Source of the DNA: Haberlea rhodopensis
Lineage: Eukaryota; Streptophyta; Magnoliopsida; Lamiales; Gesneriaceae
Direction of reading: 5' to 3'
DNA: 64,000 nucleotides
Assembly (NCBI GenBank): GCA_907163345.1
Contig: CAJQUN010000466.1
Span: forward strand, 370,464-434,463
The position numbers and the translations under genes are program-made. This document shows positions 43,400 to 55,678 of the stretch, in pieces (the stretch's first letter is position 1; every line of letters starts with the position of its first letter). The notes beneath the pieces are model-generated. The model saw only the letters and a list, made by a program, of their open reading frames with translations, was not told where the DNA came from and ran no database searches.

Positions 43400-46070
43400 A
43401 TATCCCCCACTAAAAGAATTTCGTCCTCGAACTTAGCACTGGTGTATCACGTAACACCCAGGCTACACAACAACATGAAGCCATAACCTCGATTCCTGAC
43501 CATATCAGAATCGTATTAATAAACGCGAGGATACTTACCTCTCATCTAATCTCTGAAACAGAGCGACATACCAAAACCAACATAACACCCAAGAGGTAAA
43601 ACGTACCTCGATGCGGGTCATCCCAAAAGTCAGCCTCATGACTGCGAAACAACTGATACTTACGACTGTAGATCAGACAGTCATCCTTCGTTCTAATACA
43701 ACAGTACGAACACGTCCCGATGACACCTCAACCGTAAGAACGTTGACCTCGTGTCAAACTCTGGAGTGGAGTAGACTTCCAAATCCATCATAACGTCAAA
43801 GAGCGTCAGCACAGCTCAACGCTAATAATCCAAAAGCAGTTAGTCAACTGAAACTGTAAGGATTCGAATCGCTCTTGATTCTATCGTAGATATCATCCAA
43901 TGATATTTTACTATGACTTACGATGTCTAACATACATCGTTACGAAGGAAACACTAGTACAACCACGGTGTACACATATCAAACCTGGTTTCCACTTTCA
44001 AACTTCCTCCATCGAAGGAGTAGTCGCCTCATTGCAACTTAATTTGGGCAACTCACGGCCACAAATTCAAACAAAAGACATCTCACAAGATGTCCACCTC
44101 CGGATGTTCCAAGAATCACGTCCTGATCATAAATAACAACCGAGACTCCGCAGAGTTTCAAATTCTTAAGGGGCATGCAATAAACCCATTGCATCCTCAA
44201 CGCTTGTGTCGTCAGCGACACTCAACCAATCCGAAATCCTGCCATCCCTTGAAAATCCTCGGATTTAACAATCCAAACTTGGGAAGGCTGTCGCATAACT
44301 CGAAGGAAAACACCAACAAGGGAAATACCTTAACCCTCACAAGAAAATCCCTCCTCAAGGGAGTCAACTAACTTCACGATCATTCCTCATAATCATCGTG
44401 CCATGGAGATTCCCAATCTCAAGGTGTTCCATATCTCACATCAGAGATTTAACCATCCAAAAATAGCATAACTCTATGCTTAACAGAGAGGAAATCAATA
44501 ACTGGCATCCGTATACTCACCGGTATACCTGCCTAAGCACTGACATCACATGCATACGTAATGCACTCGGCTCGGGTATCTACCACATATCCCTAAGCCC
44601 CAAACACAACCGTCAATTCTGAGTCATTCCTTACTCAGTGGAGGATGAAAATCGACGATTTACAATACACGGTGTGATTCCCAAAATCAACACCACTTGC
44701 ACCAACTTACCGAATCTTTCAAGATTCCCAAATAGGTATAATACTACCTCCTTCCTCGCAAGGGAAATGCCATCGAACTCGAGATCCACAAGTCTCGAAC
44801 CATCGTTCGGAAAAACTGGATACAATAACACCCATTGTATCCCAATACACGGGTTCCTTTAGATTGAGTCAATAACAACCTGATGACTCTCTTGTTGGTA
44901 CTCCAACATCCTGAGCTGTCCCGACAAGTCTCCAAGATTTAAACATAAACGTATACACGTTTCAGTGAGGCATGAACAACCTTAACCTCAATGACATGGT
45001 GACTACTAGAGTCCACCACAATCCTCATCGTATCACCTTACGATTTGCCAAACTTGGTTCCAACGAGCAGTGTAACGGCTCTAGCAAGCCCATCATGGTG
45101 TTACACACACGCGGCAGACAACCTAGTCTCTGCCTCTTTAGGTTTACCTCAAACCTACCAATAAGACGGACGTTTCCACATGGTATAACATACTATGGGA
45201 GGAAAACTCAATAGAGTAGTGGGTCTTTATCCAACATTCCTCAATGCCGATACACCCGGGGCACTCCAATGTCCCTATGTACTTAACATAACCTGATCCT
45301 ACTCCCTTAGGACCCATCCTACACCCTCAAGGGTGGTGTGATCATGTCTACCACATGTCACATCGACAGAAAGCGAGTAATTTCCTCCACGATTACTCCT
45401 ATCGTCAAAAACATGGCCAAAAGCCATTCCAACGAGCATACCTCTAGGGTATCACCACTCGTAATATGATCGCCCCAATCGTAAGCTGCGGTACAATCCC
45501 ATGTACAGCGCATCCATCCATTCCTCGAGCAACCCGCTCGGTATAAAGGTCACGTCCATCGGTGTCGCACACACCACCTTGTGCTCGGTACTGGCACCCA
45601 AGGCATACCACAGAATACGTATACTCAACGCATCGATCATCGTAACGAGATGCATGTCTAATAAGACATCTCCTACACCATCGTCATCGTCATCCCGTGA
45701 CAACACATGCCAACTCATGGCATCTAAAACATTGCCCACTAGTGACGATACATGTACATCAGCGTATGTCATCCACTATCATGCTAGTAAAATAGGCATA
45801 ATAAAACATGTATATCAATGCATGCCAGCTACAATAAAGCTAATAAAATAGCAATATCTCATACCTCATCGCTAGTGATATAGCGTCATACCTGTCTCCG
45901 TCGCTCAATAATAGTGCGTAATCAGCACCCATCGCTCGAAGGCGGAAAAATCCTGTGCTGAGTACATAGCGGCAAAATCCCTCGCTATAGAATCGACGGC
46001 ATGACACCTCGTCATATAATAAGTGGCATGAAACCTCGCTATATACCTGAGTATGAATCATCGTCCACAT

Positions 46071-46390
46071 AGTAGCGGAAAGAGGCATCGCTATCAATAC
46101 ACCTGGCGGAATGAACCATCGCCAATAGATATAGCGGAATGAACCATCGCTATAAATACACCTGGCGGAATGAACCATCGCCAATCAATATAGCGGAATG
46201 AACCATCGCTATCAATACACCTGGCGGAATGAACCATCGCCAATAGATATAGCGGAATGAACCGTCGCTATAAATACACCTGGCGGAATGAACCATCGCC
46301 AATAGATATAGCGGAAAGAACCATCGCTATAAATACACCTGGCGGAATGAACCATCGCCAATCAATATAGCGGAATGAACCGTCGCTATA
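46071..46390 (-). repeat. Array of eleven alternating hairpins
   Basis: Six ATAGCG...CGCTAT hairpins alternate with five TGGCG...CGCCA hairpins in a repeat of about 60 bp. The 11-base loop is essentially the same in both kinds (GAATGAACCAT), so the difference between them is in paired stem bases. Confidence 0.88.
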
Positions 46391-46865
46391 AACCGTGTCC
46401 TCATAGAGAAATGAATATAAATCGACACAGCGGGACACATCACCGCTATCATCCGTGTCATCACAAAGGAATGAATCATCATCCTAACAAGCGGCATCTC
46501 ATCCTCGCTTCTTCATACAAGCGGTATCTCATCCTCGCTTCGTATGGCATACCCCGCCTCCATGTGCAAGCGAGCATCCCCGCCCGCTCCACATTTTTAG
46601 CGGTCAAGCGTAAGTATAAAAATTCTCACTGTCTTAAGCAGGACTCCTGGAATGTATAATCATCATTCCTTTTTATACTCCATATTTCCTGTAACCTGCA
46701 ACCATCAGGGTTAACAACAATAGCCATATACGCTATGCATCCACATTCAATTCATAATAAAAACACATTATGAGAATGTATGGTTTCACAAATAAATGTC
46801 ATGATAGCCTTCTTTAAATCCTTATTTCATCCTGAGCCCTTATCATTAGTACATTTTAATGCTTC

Positions 46866-47072
46866 TTGCTACTCCAGGAAAGCGGAATTCTTCCTCGCTT
46901 CCACTGGACTTTAGCGTTGCTACTCCATGTAAGCGGAACTCTTCATCGCTTCCAATGGACTTTAGCGTTGCTACTCCATATAAGCGGGACTCTTCATCGC
47001 TTCATATGGACTTTAGCGTTGCTACTCCATATAAGCGGGACTCTTCATCGCTTCATATGGACTTTAGCATAA
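46866..47072 (-). repeat. Four 57-bp units, each a long co-varying hairpin
   Basis: In units 3 and 4 TCCATATAAGCG pairs with CGCTTCATATGGA (12 bp, one bulged C). In unit 1 TCCAGGAAAGCG faces CGCTTCCACTGGA. Unit 2 is intermediate. Related hairpins occur at 46490-46550 and in the D LTR. Confidence 0.85.
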
Positions 47073-47331
47073 GCCATTAAAATCCTTACTAAGATAACTT
47101 TGACTCAAGACATGCATATGCAAAAACAATGCACAATAACATATATCATAACCTCAATGCACCACTTTGCATTCATCATGTGTCAACAAGACAACGTAAA
47201 ATACATGTTACCTCGGAAATATCCCTTTATCTGATTTTCTTAAAACCAGCTTCCTTGGCACATAACACACGGAGTGCCAGACATCCCCATAAATGTCATC
47301 CTATCGTGTTCCACACGATTCCTGCAACCAC

Positions 47332-48891
47332 AATGGTTAGCAATACCACTTTTCATATCATAAGAGCACATAAACAATTTGCTATGTCATACAACATTAA
47401 TGCCATCATGCATAAATATGTGCTATCAATAACTTCCTAGGCCCTTAACAGGCCCTTAACAGCCCCAATGAGCAACCACTGCTCTGATACCACTAATGTA
47501 AGGACCCCAAGCCCTTAAAACCTTGATTAGTGTATTAACCACTATGTGTGGTACATGCTTTCTATAAAATGTCAATCGGGAAGCTCTGATGATACTTAAT
47601 CATTGCCTGTCAATAAAAGACTCATATGTTTGCCCTTTACCAACCCCTTGGTGCCACTTTTCACATTGTAAACTTTTACAAAAATTTGGGCAGAGTCTCC
47701 CCATAAATAGAGCTATCCCAAAACAGAGTACAACACATAACAAAATTCCCGGCCAGGGAACACATAATACTCAACAGAAAGCAGTAATACAAGTAGATTC
47801 CCAGCCAGGGAAGACACCACACATATGTCAACAAAAGTGGGTTCCAACACCCACATAATACACCAATGACTCTCATATCATTCTAGCAATTCAACCTAAT
47901 TGCATGCAACCTTAAATGAAAGAGAGAAAGGCTCATGCCTTTATATACAATCCATATACAAGTATAATCGTGCTCACATGCGAGCATCATGAATATGAAT
48001 ATGTATAAATCCTCAGGTGTATATATAGGTACTCTATACGATACCGTGCTCCATCAAGCCCTGGTACCACGATCCTGGGAGTACCTCAAATCAACAGCTC
48101 GAGCTCAGCTCCATAGCCATCGATGTACCTGTCCACCTGTCCCAACAGAGACAGCCCCCAACGGGGTGAGCATACCAATACACAAAATCCCATAATCATA
48201 ATAATGAAATTCATAATTTACAACAAAGGTAAATGCTAATGAATTTAAATGATACTCCCTGGATGGCAACATCCTCATCCGGGATTCCGTGTACTGTCCC
48301 TGTTCTCACAACATCAAACTCATCAAATCTCATAAATCAGTAAATCAACACATTGATTTACACATCGCATGCCTGATCCTCGAATATCAACATATAGTGA
48401 TTACAAATTCATTAAACATGCAATTACAGATATCACAATATCTAATACTGATTTCACAACCTTGCTATCAATCACAGATAGCTCAAATGCCTTAGCATTT
48501 ATTTTACCAATCCTTCATTATACTTAGACATCTCAAGTGTCTTATAATGAATACATGAGTCTACAAACCTAGACATCTCAAATGTCTTATAATGAATACA
48601 CGATTCTACGAACTTAGACATCTCAAATGTCTTACGAAGAATACATGATTTTACGATCATTCCCAGGCATCTCAAATGCCCTAATATAATCAAATAAACC
48701 CAGTACCCCATATATCATACAAGAGTCATCCTACTCTAGTGTCACGCACGCTACAAGCGGCGATATCAAGATTTGGGTCATTCCTTGGCTATATCAACAT
48801 GTATGTATAACCATACGCAAAACATTCAATGCAATCAAAAACACCTTATGCATTTCACATATATATAGTAATGCTCGTACGTCGCACGTAC
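47332..48891 (-). other. Predicted leader intron of L2
   Basis: Minus-strand AAG|GTACGTGCG at 48891; GCTAACC then TTGCAG|G ending at 47332; the PBS (47481-47492) lies within. Conserved with L1 and B. Predicted from motifs only. Confidence 0.42.
47481..47492 (-). other. Primer-binding site (initiator Met tRNA) of L2
   Basis: The minus strand reads TGGTATCAGAGC, four bases inside the LTR starting at 47497. Confidence 0.93.
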
Positions 48892-50140
48892 CTTAAATCT
48901 CCGAAGTCCGAGCCAAGCCTTGCCCGAGTTCCATGCCCCGAGGAATGATGTGCTAACACGATAAATAATTCACAATTAATTACGAACATGCAACCCATGC
49001 TCAAGCACACCCATATCCCTCAAAATATTGTCGACACACGACAATTATCCTCTTAAAAGACCCGGGGCAGGGTACATGCAGGGAAGGAATAAATGAGACA
49101 ATCGAAATTTGTTCAAGAATGCCCTGCAAAAATCGAACCTTAATCTCACAATATCGAACCCAATAAAATACCATAATTCATCTAAAACGTCAATTAATCA
49201 ACCCATAGCATGAATAATCATCCCACATGCCAAACCCCCAAATTTGAAATCCAAATCCCTAAATTCGAACTCACTACCTTAAATTCGAACACAATTAAGC
49301 ATTATAATGCGTCAACAACATGAATTAATCAATCCATAACAAGAATCACCACAACCCTTCCAAAACCCCCAAAATCGAACCCATTTCATGCACCCATCCA
49401 AAAATCGAACCCAAGCCAACGAAAATCGAAATCATTCGAGCCAATAAATCACAATTTGGCAGGGAATCACATCACAAGCATGGAAAAAGGGGTTAGGAAG
49501 GTTACCCAAACGAAATCGGAAGAAAAATCGACCAAAATCGATAAACCCTAGAATTTGGGGATCGCCGCTCTTTCTCAAAATCCGACTTCCACACGCGATG
49601 AAACTTCGAATTGATGGAGGGGAAAGGAGCGCCTAATCGAGACGAAGCCGGCGGCGGGTCGCACGCGCCCAACGGCGGCCGGACGGCGGCGGGCGGAGCG
49701 CTTTTGCGCGCGGCAGCGCTGTAGCAGCGGGAAAATCGCACGCGGGAGAGAGGGAAGGAATTGGGGCTGATATGAAAATTTCTTAAAATCTTGGGTTCAA
49801 ATGGTATTTATAGCAAAAATACCCCGAAAAATTAATAGCCCCACAAATACATCATGATTCCTTAAAATCATCTGTTTTCAAAAACTCTCTCTCTAACTCC
49901 AAAATCCCCTACCGGTGCTCACATAGCACCCGAGATTCCGAGACACATCAAAAACCCAACTCTTAGGTTTTACACCGTAATGTGAATACAATCTCAACCT
50001 CTGGATCCAACGATCCCAACTGCCCAAATAAACGAGCCCAGAAGGCCCAACACCTCGATTAAATCCCAAATCGCCACGTAAAACCACTTTAGGGATTATT
50101 AATACTCCGGGATTAACACCTATAATCCCTGGTCATCACA
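47497..50140 (-). repeat. L2 5' LTR
   Basis: Copy of 40755-43399, one base shorter because of an A-run difference near 49865. Minus-strand TATA box 49805-49812; donor hairpin 48877-48891. Confidence 0.94.
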
Positions 50141-51911
50141 ATGTACATGTTAGTTAGCATGTAATTACCTTTAAATGGTATGATAGCAAGGGACTTAAGG
50201 AATTAAAGATCCTATATCAAGTGGATTAAGGGGATGAAATCACATACAACACCTTTTACACCTACTAAAACACTACACAAGCTCCTCTCCATTTCTTTCA
50301 AGGAGTTGTTGGTTTGAGCTTGGATTTCACTTGTAACTTGAGCTAGGAGGGTGTGTGAAGTGGAATTGTACCATCTTGGTAAGAAATTCATAGTTATATA
50401 CTTGAATTATGTCATTCATGTTGATATATGTGAAGGGAAAGCTCAAGTGTGCATGTGTACAATCATATCATGTTTCTATGCTAGGAATTGGAATCTATGA
50501 TGTTAGATTTATGTTTATATGTTCCTAGGTCTTGCAAGAAACATGTTGACATGGTTTAATATGAGGTGTAGGAGAAGATTCATGGAGATAAGCTTGAAAA
50601 TCGCCATGCTCTCATTTTTCTGGGCATCGGCGATCGATCGGTGCGAGTGAGCGATCGATCGCCGATGACAGTAACATTTTAAGGCGGTGAAATTGGATGG
50701 CGATCGATCGGTGAAAGTGTCGCGATCGATCGCGATGAACAGAGCATTCTGGCGATCGATCGCCAAGTTGTTGCGATCGATCGCGAGGGGGCAGAGAGTT
50801 TTGGCGATCGATCGGTGTTGATCGCGATCGATCGCCAGTGGTAATATTTTGAAAAATAAAATATTTTGTGGAATTTGATTTTAATGCCTATGATAACATG
50901 ATATATTGTTGGCATTGTTGTAGCACCATCACAGGGGACAGGACAACGAGGCACTTAGCTATTGACAACTGCTTTATCTCGTTTGTGTCGCAGTACAGGT
51001 ACGTGTTGACGTACGGAGTATAGATATGATATGATGATGCTATTATGGTTTTGATATCATATGATTTATGTTATCGTTGTGTCATATGATTGGTAGTATC
51101 ATATGCATGTGCATACATAGATTTCATATGATTGGTATGGATGCCTTGATAGATATGTGTATATGCTTTGGTACGATCATTGTCTTGATAGATATACCTG
51201 GTGGGGTATATGCTTTGACTGCCACGATAGATATGCTAGTGTTGGGCATATGCTTTGACTGGGATCGGTGCCTGGATAGATATGCTAGTGTGGGGCATAT
51301 GCTTGGGCTGGGATCGTTGCCACGATAGATATACTACATATGCTTTGGCTTGAGAGATATACGCCTGGTTTGGGTATATGCTCTGGCTATTATCACAGAT
51401 GAGTATGGTACTATGATATGTGCTGCTAATATGAAGATGTGATGTGGTTTCTCACAGACATATTGAGCTGAATAGGCATATCATATGAGACTCGTGATAA
51501 TAGGGAACTTGTTGAGACATGTCATGACATAATGCATTTGTGGATGCATGATACAGAACATTCACGTTATCTGATTTATTGAGCTTTATCATTGATATTG
51601 ATATTGTGTTTTGATATTGCACTGAGATAGTTGTTATCTATACTCACGTTGTGAATGTTTCTGTAGGGACTCATAGACGTGGGGAGCGTGAGTCATGATT
51701 TCCGCTGCGAGGGGAACCACTGCCTAGGAGTTCTTTTGAATTAGGTTGTTTATGTACATGATATGTATAGTTTGTTAGGTTTTTTTTGATAACCTTGTAA
51801 ACAACTTAACTAGCATGAACTCTTAATCCGTGCATGGTATATTACTTAATTCAGACTCACATATGTATGTTTAATGAATACATAATGGATTAAGTAAACG
51901 AGGAACCCACA
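50141..51911 (+). repeat. A 3' LTR, second part
   Basis: It continues the A LTR after L2, starting with the second copy of ATGTA, and ends GAGGAACCCACA before TACGC. It carries the same palindrome cluster, donor hairpin and ATAT hairpins as the 5' LTR. Confidence 0.95.
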
Positions 51912-52531
51912 TACGCAATGTCCGCTCAGCTCGATCCAGAATTTGTACTGGTCGTTCCACATACGATACATCTGTATCCAACTGTACTTCAGATGGTGGC
52001 AATACATGACCCGGATCTGGTTCATATTTCCTCAATAGTGAAACATGAAACACATCGTGAATACTACTCAATGCTGGCGGTAGTGCTAATTGATATGCCA
52101 ACGTACCAATACGTTGCAATATCTCATATGGACCAACGTATCATGGAGAAAACTTCCCACATTTACCAAATCGTACCACACCTTTAAAAGGTGAGATTTT
52201 CAAGAATACTCGATCACCAACTTGGAATTCAAGTGGTCTACGTCGCTTATTGGCATTAGCAGCCTGTCTATCTTGAGCAGCTTGCAATTTCAATCTAATC
52301 AGTTTCACTTTTTCCTCCATTTCACGTAGCATTTCTGGTCCATGGAGTGCAGTCTGATCAACATCATCCCAATATAATGGTGATCTACATCGTCGCCCAT
52401 ATAATGCCTCAAATGGTGCCATCTGTATACTAGTTTGATAACTGTTATTGTACAAAAATTCCACTAATGGCAATGACTCTTGCCATGAGTTATCAAACTC
52501 CAATACACAGGCACGCAACATATCCTCAAGC
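51912..52531 (-). pseudogene. pol: Element E: integrase C-terminal part with GPY module
   Basis: The minus frame encodes the integrase core end (LEDMLRACVLEFDNSWQ, then the YNNSYQTSIQMAPFEALYG block), a helical linker, VGDRVFLKISPFKGVVRF and the GPY region. After a break near 52140 it reads RIGTLAYQLALPPALSSIHD and DVSYVERPVQILDRAERTLR. It is cut on the left by element A and on the right by element F. A frame change near 52140 (at the PRYVGPY motif) marks it as decayed. Confidence 0.88.
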
Positions 52532-52536
52532 GTCTG

Positions 52537-55049
52537 TGTGATGACCAGTGATTATAGATGCTAATCCCGGAGTGTTAATGACCCCTAAAGTTGTTTTACG
52601 TGGCAATTTGGAGTTTAATCGAAGTGTTGGGCCTTCCGGGCTCGTCTATTTGAGTAGTTGGGATCGTTGGATCCCGAGGTTGAGATCGTATTCTCATTTC
52701 GGTGAAAACCTATGAGTTGGGTTTTTAGTGTGACTCGGAATCTCGGGTGCTTTGTGTGGGCACCGGTAGGGGGTTTTGGAGTTAGAGAGAGAGTTTTGGA
52801 AAACAGATGATTTTTAATGAATCATGATGTATTTGTGGGGCTATTAGTATTCGGGGTATTTTTGCTATAAATACCAGTTGAACCCGAGATTTTAATTATC
52901 GGAACAATTTTTCCCCACCTTCTTTTCTCTCCCCCGCGTACGCGATTTCCCGTCACCTTCGACCCACGCCGCTTCCAGGCGTGCGCCCGCCGCCGTCCGG
53001 CCGCCGTTCGGCGCGTCCGACCCGCCGCCGGCTTCGCCTCTTCCAGGCGCACCTCCCCGTACCAACAATTCGAAGTTTGGTCGCGATTTGAGCTCGGATT
53101 TCTGCAGAAAGCGCTAGGGTTCGAAACTGGAATTCTGTCCGATTTGGGGCTCGATTTTTGGTACGATTTTGGGGCTTTTTTTCAGGCGATTTTGGGGCGT
53201 TTTGTGCTTTGATTTTGGTCGAATATTTCTTGCTTTGAGGTTCAAAGAAATTCGTTGCCATTGGTTCGATTTTGGGTGTTCTATTTTTCGAAAAACCTTG
53301 CTGATTTTGGATAAATTATTATGCTTCACATGGTTATTATGCTTCACATGGTTCAGCTTTTGAGTCTCTTTGGTGATGCATTATGGTTCAAATTTAACAC
53401 TGATTGTATGGGGTTAGGGTTCGAATTTGGGGGTTTTGGCAGGGGGTGGTGATTCTTGTTATTGATGGATTAATTCATGTTTTAGATGAATTATGGTGCC
53501 TAATTGGGTTCGATTTGTGATGTGAAAATTTGTAGGGTGTTCTTGAACAATTTTCGGTATTGTCTCATTTGTTTCCCTCCCTGCATGTACCCTGCCCCGG
53601 GTCTTTTAAATGGTTAATTGTCGTGTGTTGACAATTTTTTTGAGGGTTAAGTGTGCTTGAGCATGGGTTGCATGTTCGTAAATAATTGTGAATTATTTAT
53701 CGTGTTAGCACATCATTCCTCGGGGCATGGAACTCGAGCAAGGTTTGGCTCGGACTTTGGAGATTTAAGGTACGTGCGACGTACGAGCATTACTTTATAT
53801 GAGAGCATTTGTGAAATGCATAATGTATTTTGATTTCATCGATGGTTGTGCGTATGGTCATATTTATGTGTTGATATATATGGGGTACTGGGTCTATATG
53901 ACTATTGTACGGCATTTGAGATGCCTGAGAATGATCGTGGGATCATGTACTCATTATAAGACATGTGAGATGTCTAGGTATAATGGAAAATTGGTAAAAT
54001 AAATGCTAGGCATTTGAGCTACCTGTGATTGATAGCGAAATTGAGAAATCAGTATTAGATATTGAGATACCTATATTTGTATGTATAATGAACTTGGAAT
54101 CATTGATTATTGATATTTGAGAATCAGGCATGCGATGAGTAAATCAATGTGTGGATTTACTGATTTTTGAGATTTGATGAGTTTGATGATTGTGAGAACA
54201 GGGACAGTACACGGAATCCCGGATGAGGACGTTGCCATCCAGGGAGTATCATTTAAAATTCATTAGTATTTACTTTTGTTGTAAATTATGAATTTTATTA
54301 TTGTGATTATGGGATTTTGTGTATTTGTATGCTCACCCCGTTGGGGGCTGTCTCTGTTGGGGCAGGTGAACAGGTACATCGATGGCTTTGGAGTTGAGCT
54401 CGAGCTGTTGATTGGATGTACTCCCAAGATCGTGGTACCAGGGCTTGATGGAGCACGGTATCGTATAGAGTACTTATATACACCTGAGGGTTATATACAT
54501 ATTCATGATGCTCGCATGTGAGCACGATTATACTTGTATATGGATTGTATATAAAGGCATGAGCCTTTCTCTCTTTCATTTGATGTTGCATGCAATTAGA
54601 GGTAGAATTGCTAAATGATATGAGAGTCATTGGTGTATTATGTGGGTGTTGAAACCCACTTTTGTCGTCATATGTGTGGTGTCTTCCCTGGCTGGGAATT
54701 TACTTGGTATTGCTGCATTCTGATGAGTATTATGTTTTCCCTGGCCGGGAATTATGTTATGTGTTATGCTTTTATTTCGGGATAGCTCTATTTATGGGGA
54801 GACTCTGCCCAAATTTTAAAAGTCCACAATGTAAAAAGTGGCACAAAGGGGATGGTAATGGGCAAACTTTATGAGTCTATTTGTTGTTAGGCTGATGATC
54901 TTTTAACATTGAGTGTTAATGGAAATTTTGTAATTGCCATGCAATGATAAAGTATCATCTGAGCTTCCCGATTGACTTTTTATTGAAAGCATGTGCCACA
55001 CATAGTGGTTAATACACTAATCATGGGTTAAGGGCTTGGGGTCCTTACA
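52537..55049 (+). repeat. F 5' LTR
   Basis: 2513 bases with TATA box (52866-52873), CpG-rich leader, donor hairpin at 53769-53783, and AGACAT/GGCAT hairpins at about 53911-53975. A 77-codon frame at 54288-54521 recurs in some relatives but is closed in L2 and B, so I do not call a gene. Confidence 0.92.
52866..52873 (+). promoter_or_regulatory. TATA box of F 5' LTR
   Basis: TATAAATA about 330 bases into the LTR, followed by a pyrimidine-rich then CpG-rich leader. Same context as in B. Confidence 0.65.
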
Positions 55050-55678
55050 TTAGTGGTATCAGAGCAGTGGTTAGCTCTTTGGGGCTGTTGAAGGCCTAAA
55101 ACATGCTGATAGGATTGGGTAGCACATGTTTATGCATGATAGTAGCTAGTGTTGTGTGACACAACTATTTTGCTTATGTGCATTTGTGATATGTGATCAT
55201 AGTGAAACGATTATATGTCATGACATCTATAGAATCATAATATAACCTGTTGATTATGATTGTGAGTTGTGACACAGGGACAACCAAGTGGAGCATTTTG
55301 AAATGCATTGGGATGCAGGAAGTACTTTGTACTCATAGTTTATGCATTTACTCATTATAATCATATTGTGGGGAATATGGATTATCGTATGCTCATGGTT
55401 TGGAATTGTTCCTGTAGGGACACTATGACGTGGAAAGGCTAAGGCCATGGTTGAAAGACACGAAACGGTAACCTGCGTTTTATATACATCATGAATTATG
55501 CATTGTGGTTGCATGTGTACATGTAGTGATGATTTTAATGCTTTGCCGCCAAATGTTGAAGCGAGGGGTGGGAGTACCGCATGTCGCATTTGAGCGAGGT
55601 GCATTAAAATACACTCATGATGATGTATGTTGGAATATGGATTATGCTTTGTGATGCAGGTATGGATGAAATACTTGG
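55050..55678 (+). other. F internal remnant
   Basis: It begins with the PBS (TGGTATCAGAGC, 55054-55065) and the LARD leader (TTAGCTCTTTGGGGCTGTTG). Non-coding AGCG-containing sequence follows, then a jump into mid-LTR sequence at about 55679. The acceptor-like TTGCAG of L1, L2 and B is not recognisable here. Confidence 0.8.

Larger units (their letters stand above)
43400..47496 (-). other. L2 internal domain, non-coding
   Basis: 4.1 kb without any gag or pol similarity. On the minus strand from the PBS it holds: the PBS-proximal leader shared with L1; a segment resembling the D LTR (about 46490-47210) that includes four 57-bp hairpin units; the alternating hairpin array (46071-46390); a long unassigned stretch; and a 3' end shared with B. 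It finishes with TTCGAGGACGAAATTC and the tract AGTGGGGGATAT next to the LTR at 43399. The 60-116 codon frames show no domains and are not shared between family members. Confidence 0.82.
40755..50140 (-). mobile_element. L2: complete non-coding LTR retrotransposon (LARD-like), TSD ATGTA
   Basis: A 9.4-kb minus-strand element flanked by ATGTA at 40750-40754 and 50141-50145, inside the 3' LTR of A, hence younger than A. Its LTRs of 2645 and 2644 bases differ at only a handful of positions (for example near 42520, 42893 and 43115). It has an initiator-Met PBS (47481-47492) and tract, but no gag or pol. It belongs to the same family as L1, S, R1 and F, and shares its internal 3' end with B. Confidence 0.94.
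33636..51911 (+). mobile_element. A: near-intact Ty3/gypsy chromovirus-like element, split by L2; TSD TACGC
   Basis: The duplication TACGC lies at 33631-33635 and 51912-51916. Both LTRs are 2017 bases once the nested element L2 and its 5-bp duplication are removed, and their translated frames are identical, so insertion was recent. The interior carries a single gag-pol frame, an initiator-Met PBS and the tract AGTGGGGGAGAA. A sits in the integrase region of E, in the opposite orientation to E. It is the most nearly complete coding element of the window. Its only obvious coding lesion is a frameshift in the last few dozen codons. Confidence 0.95.

Noticed and set aside
46071..46390. CRISPR-like array of short repeats with spacers
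   Set aside because: The sequence is eukaryotic retrotransposon interior. The spacers are themselves alternating repeat units and there are no cas genes.
52975..53050. CpG-rich GCCGCCGTCCGGCCGCC segment in the LARD LTRs as rDNA or a captured gene exon
   Set aside because: No rRNA signature is recognisable and the frame is not conserved among copies. It lies just downstream of the TATA box and is better read as LTR leader.
54288..54521. A 77-codon frame (GLSLLGQVNRYIDG...) open in several LTRs (1653-1886, 5108-5341, 17761-18156, 56444-56677) as a conserved small protein
   Set aside because: The same region has stops in L2 (after the ELELLI equivalent) and in B. Conservation is at DNA level across the whole LTR segment, so it looks like regulatory or structural sequence.
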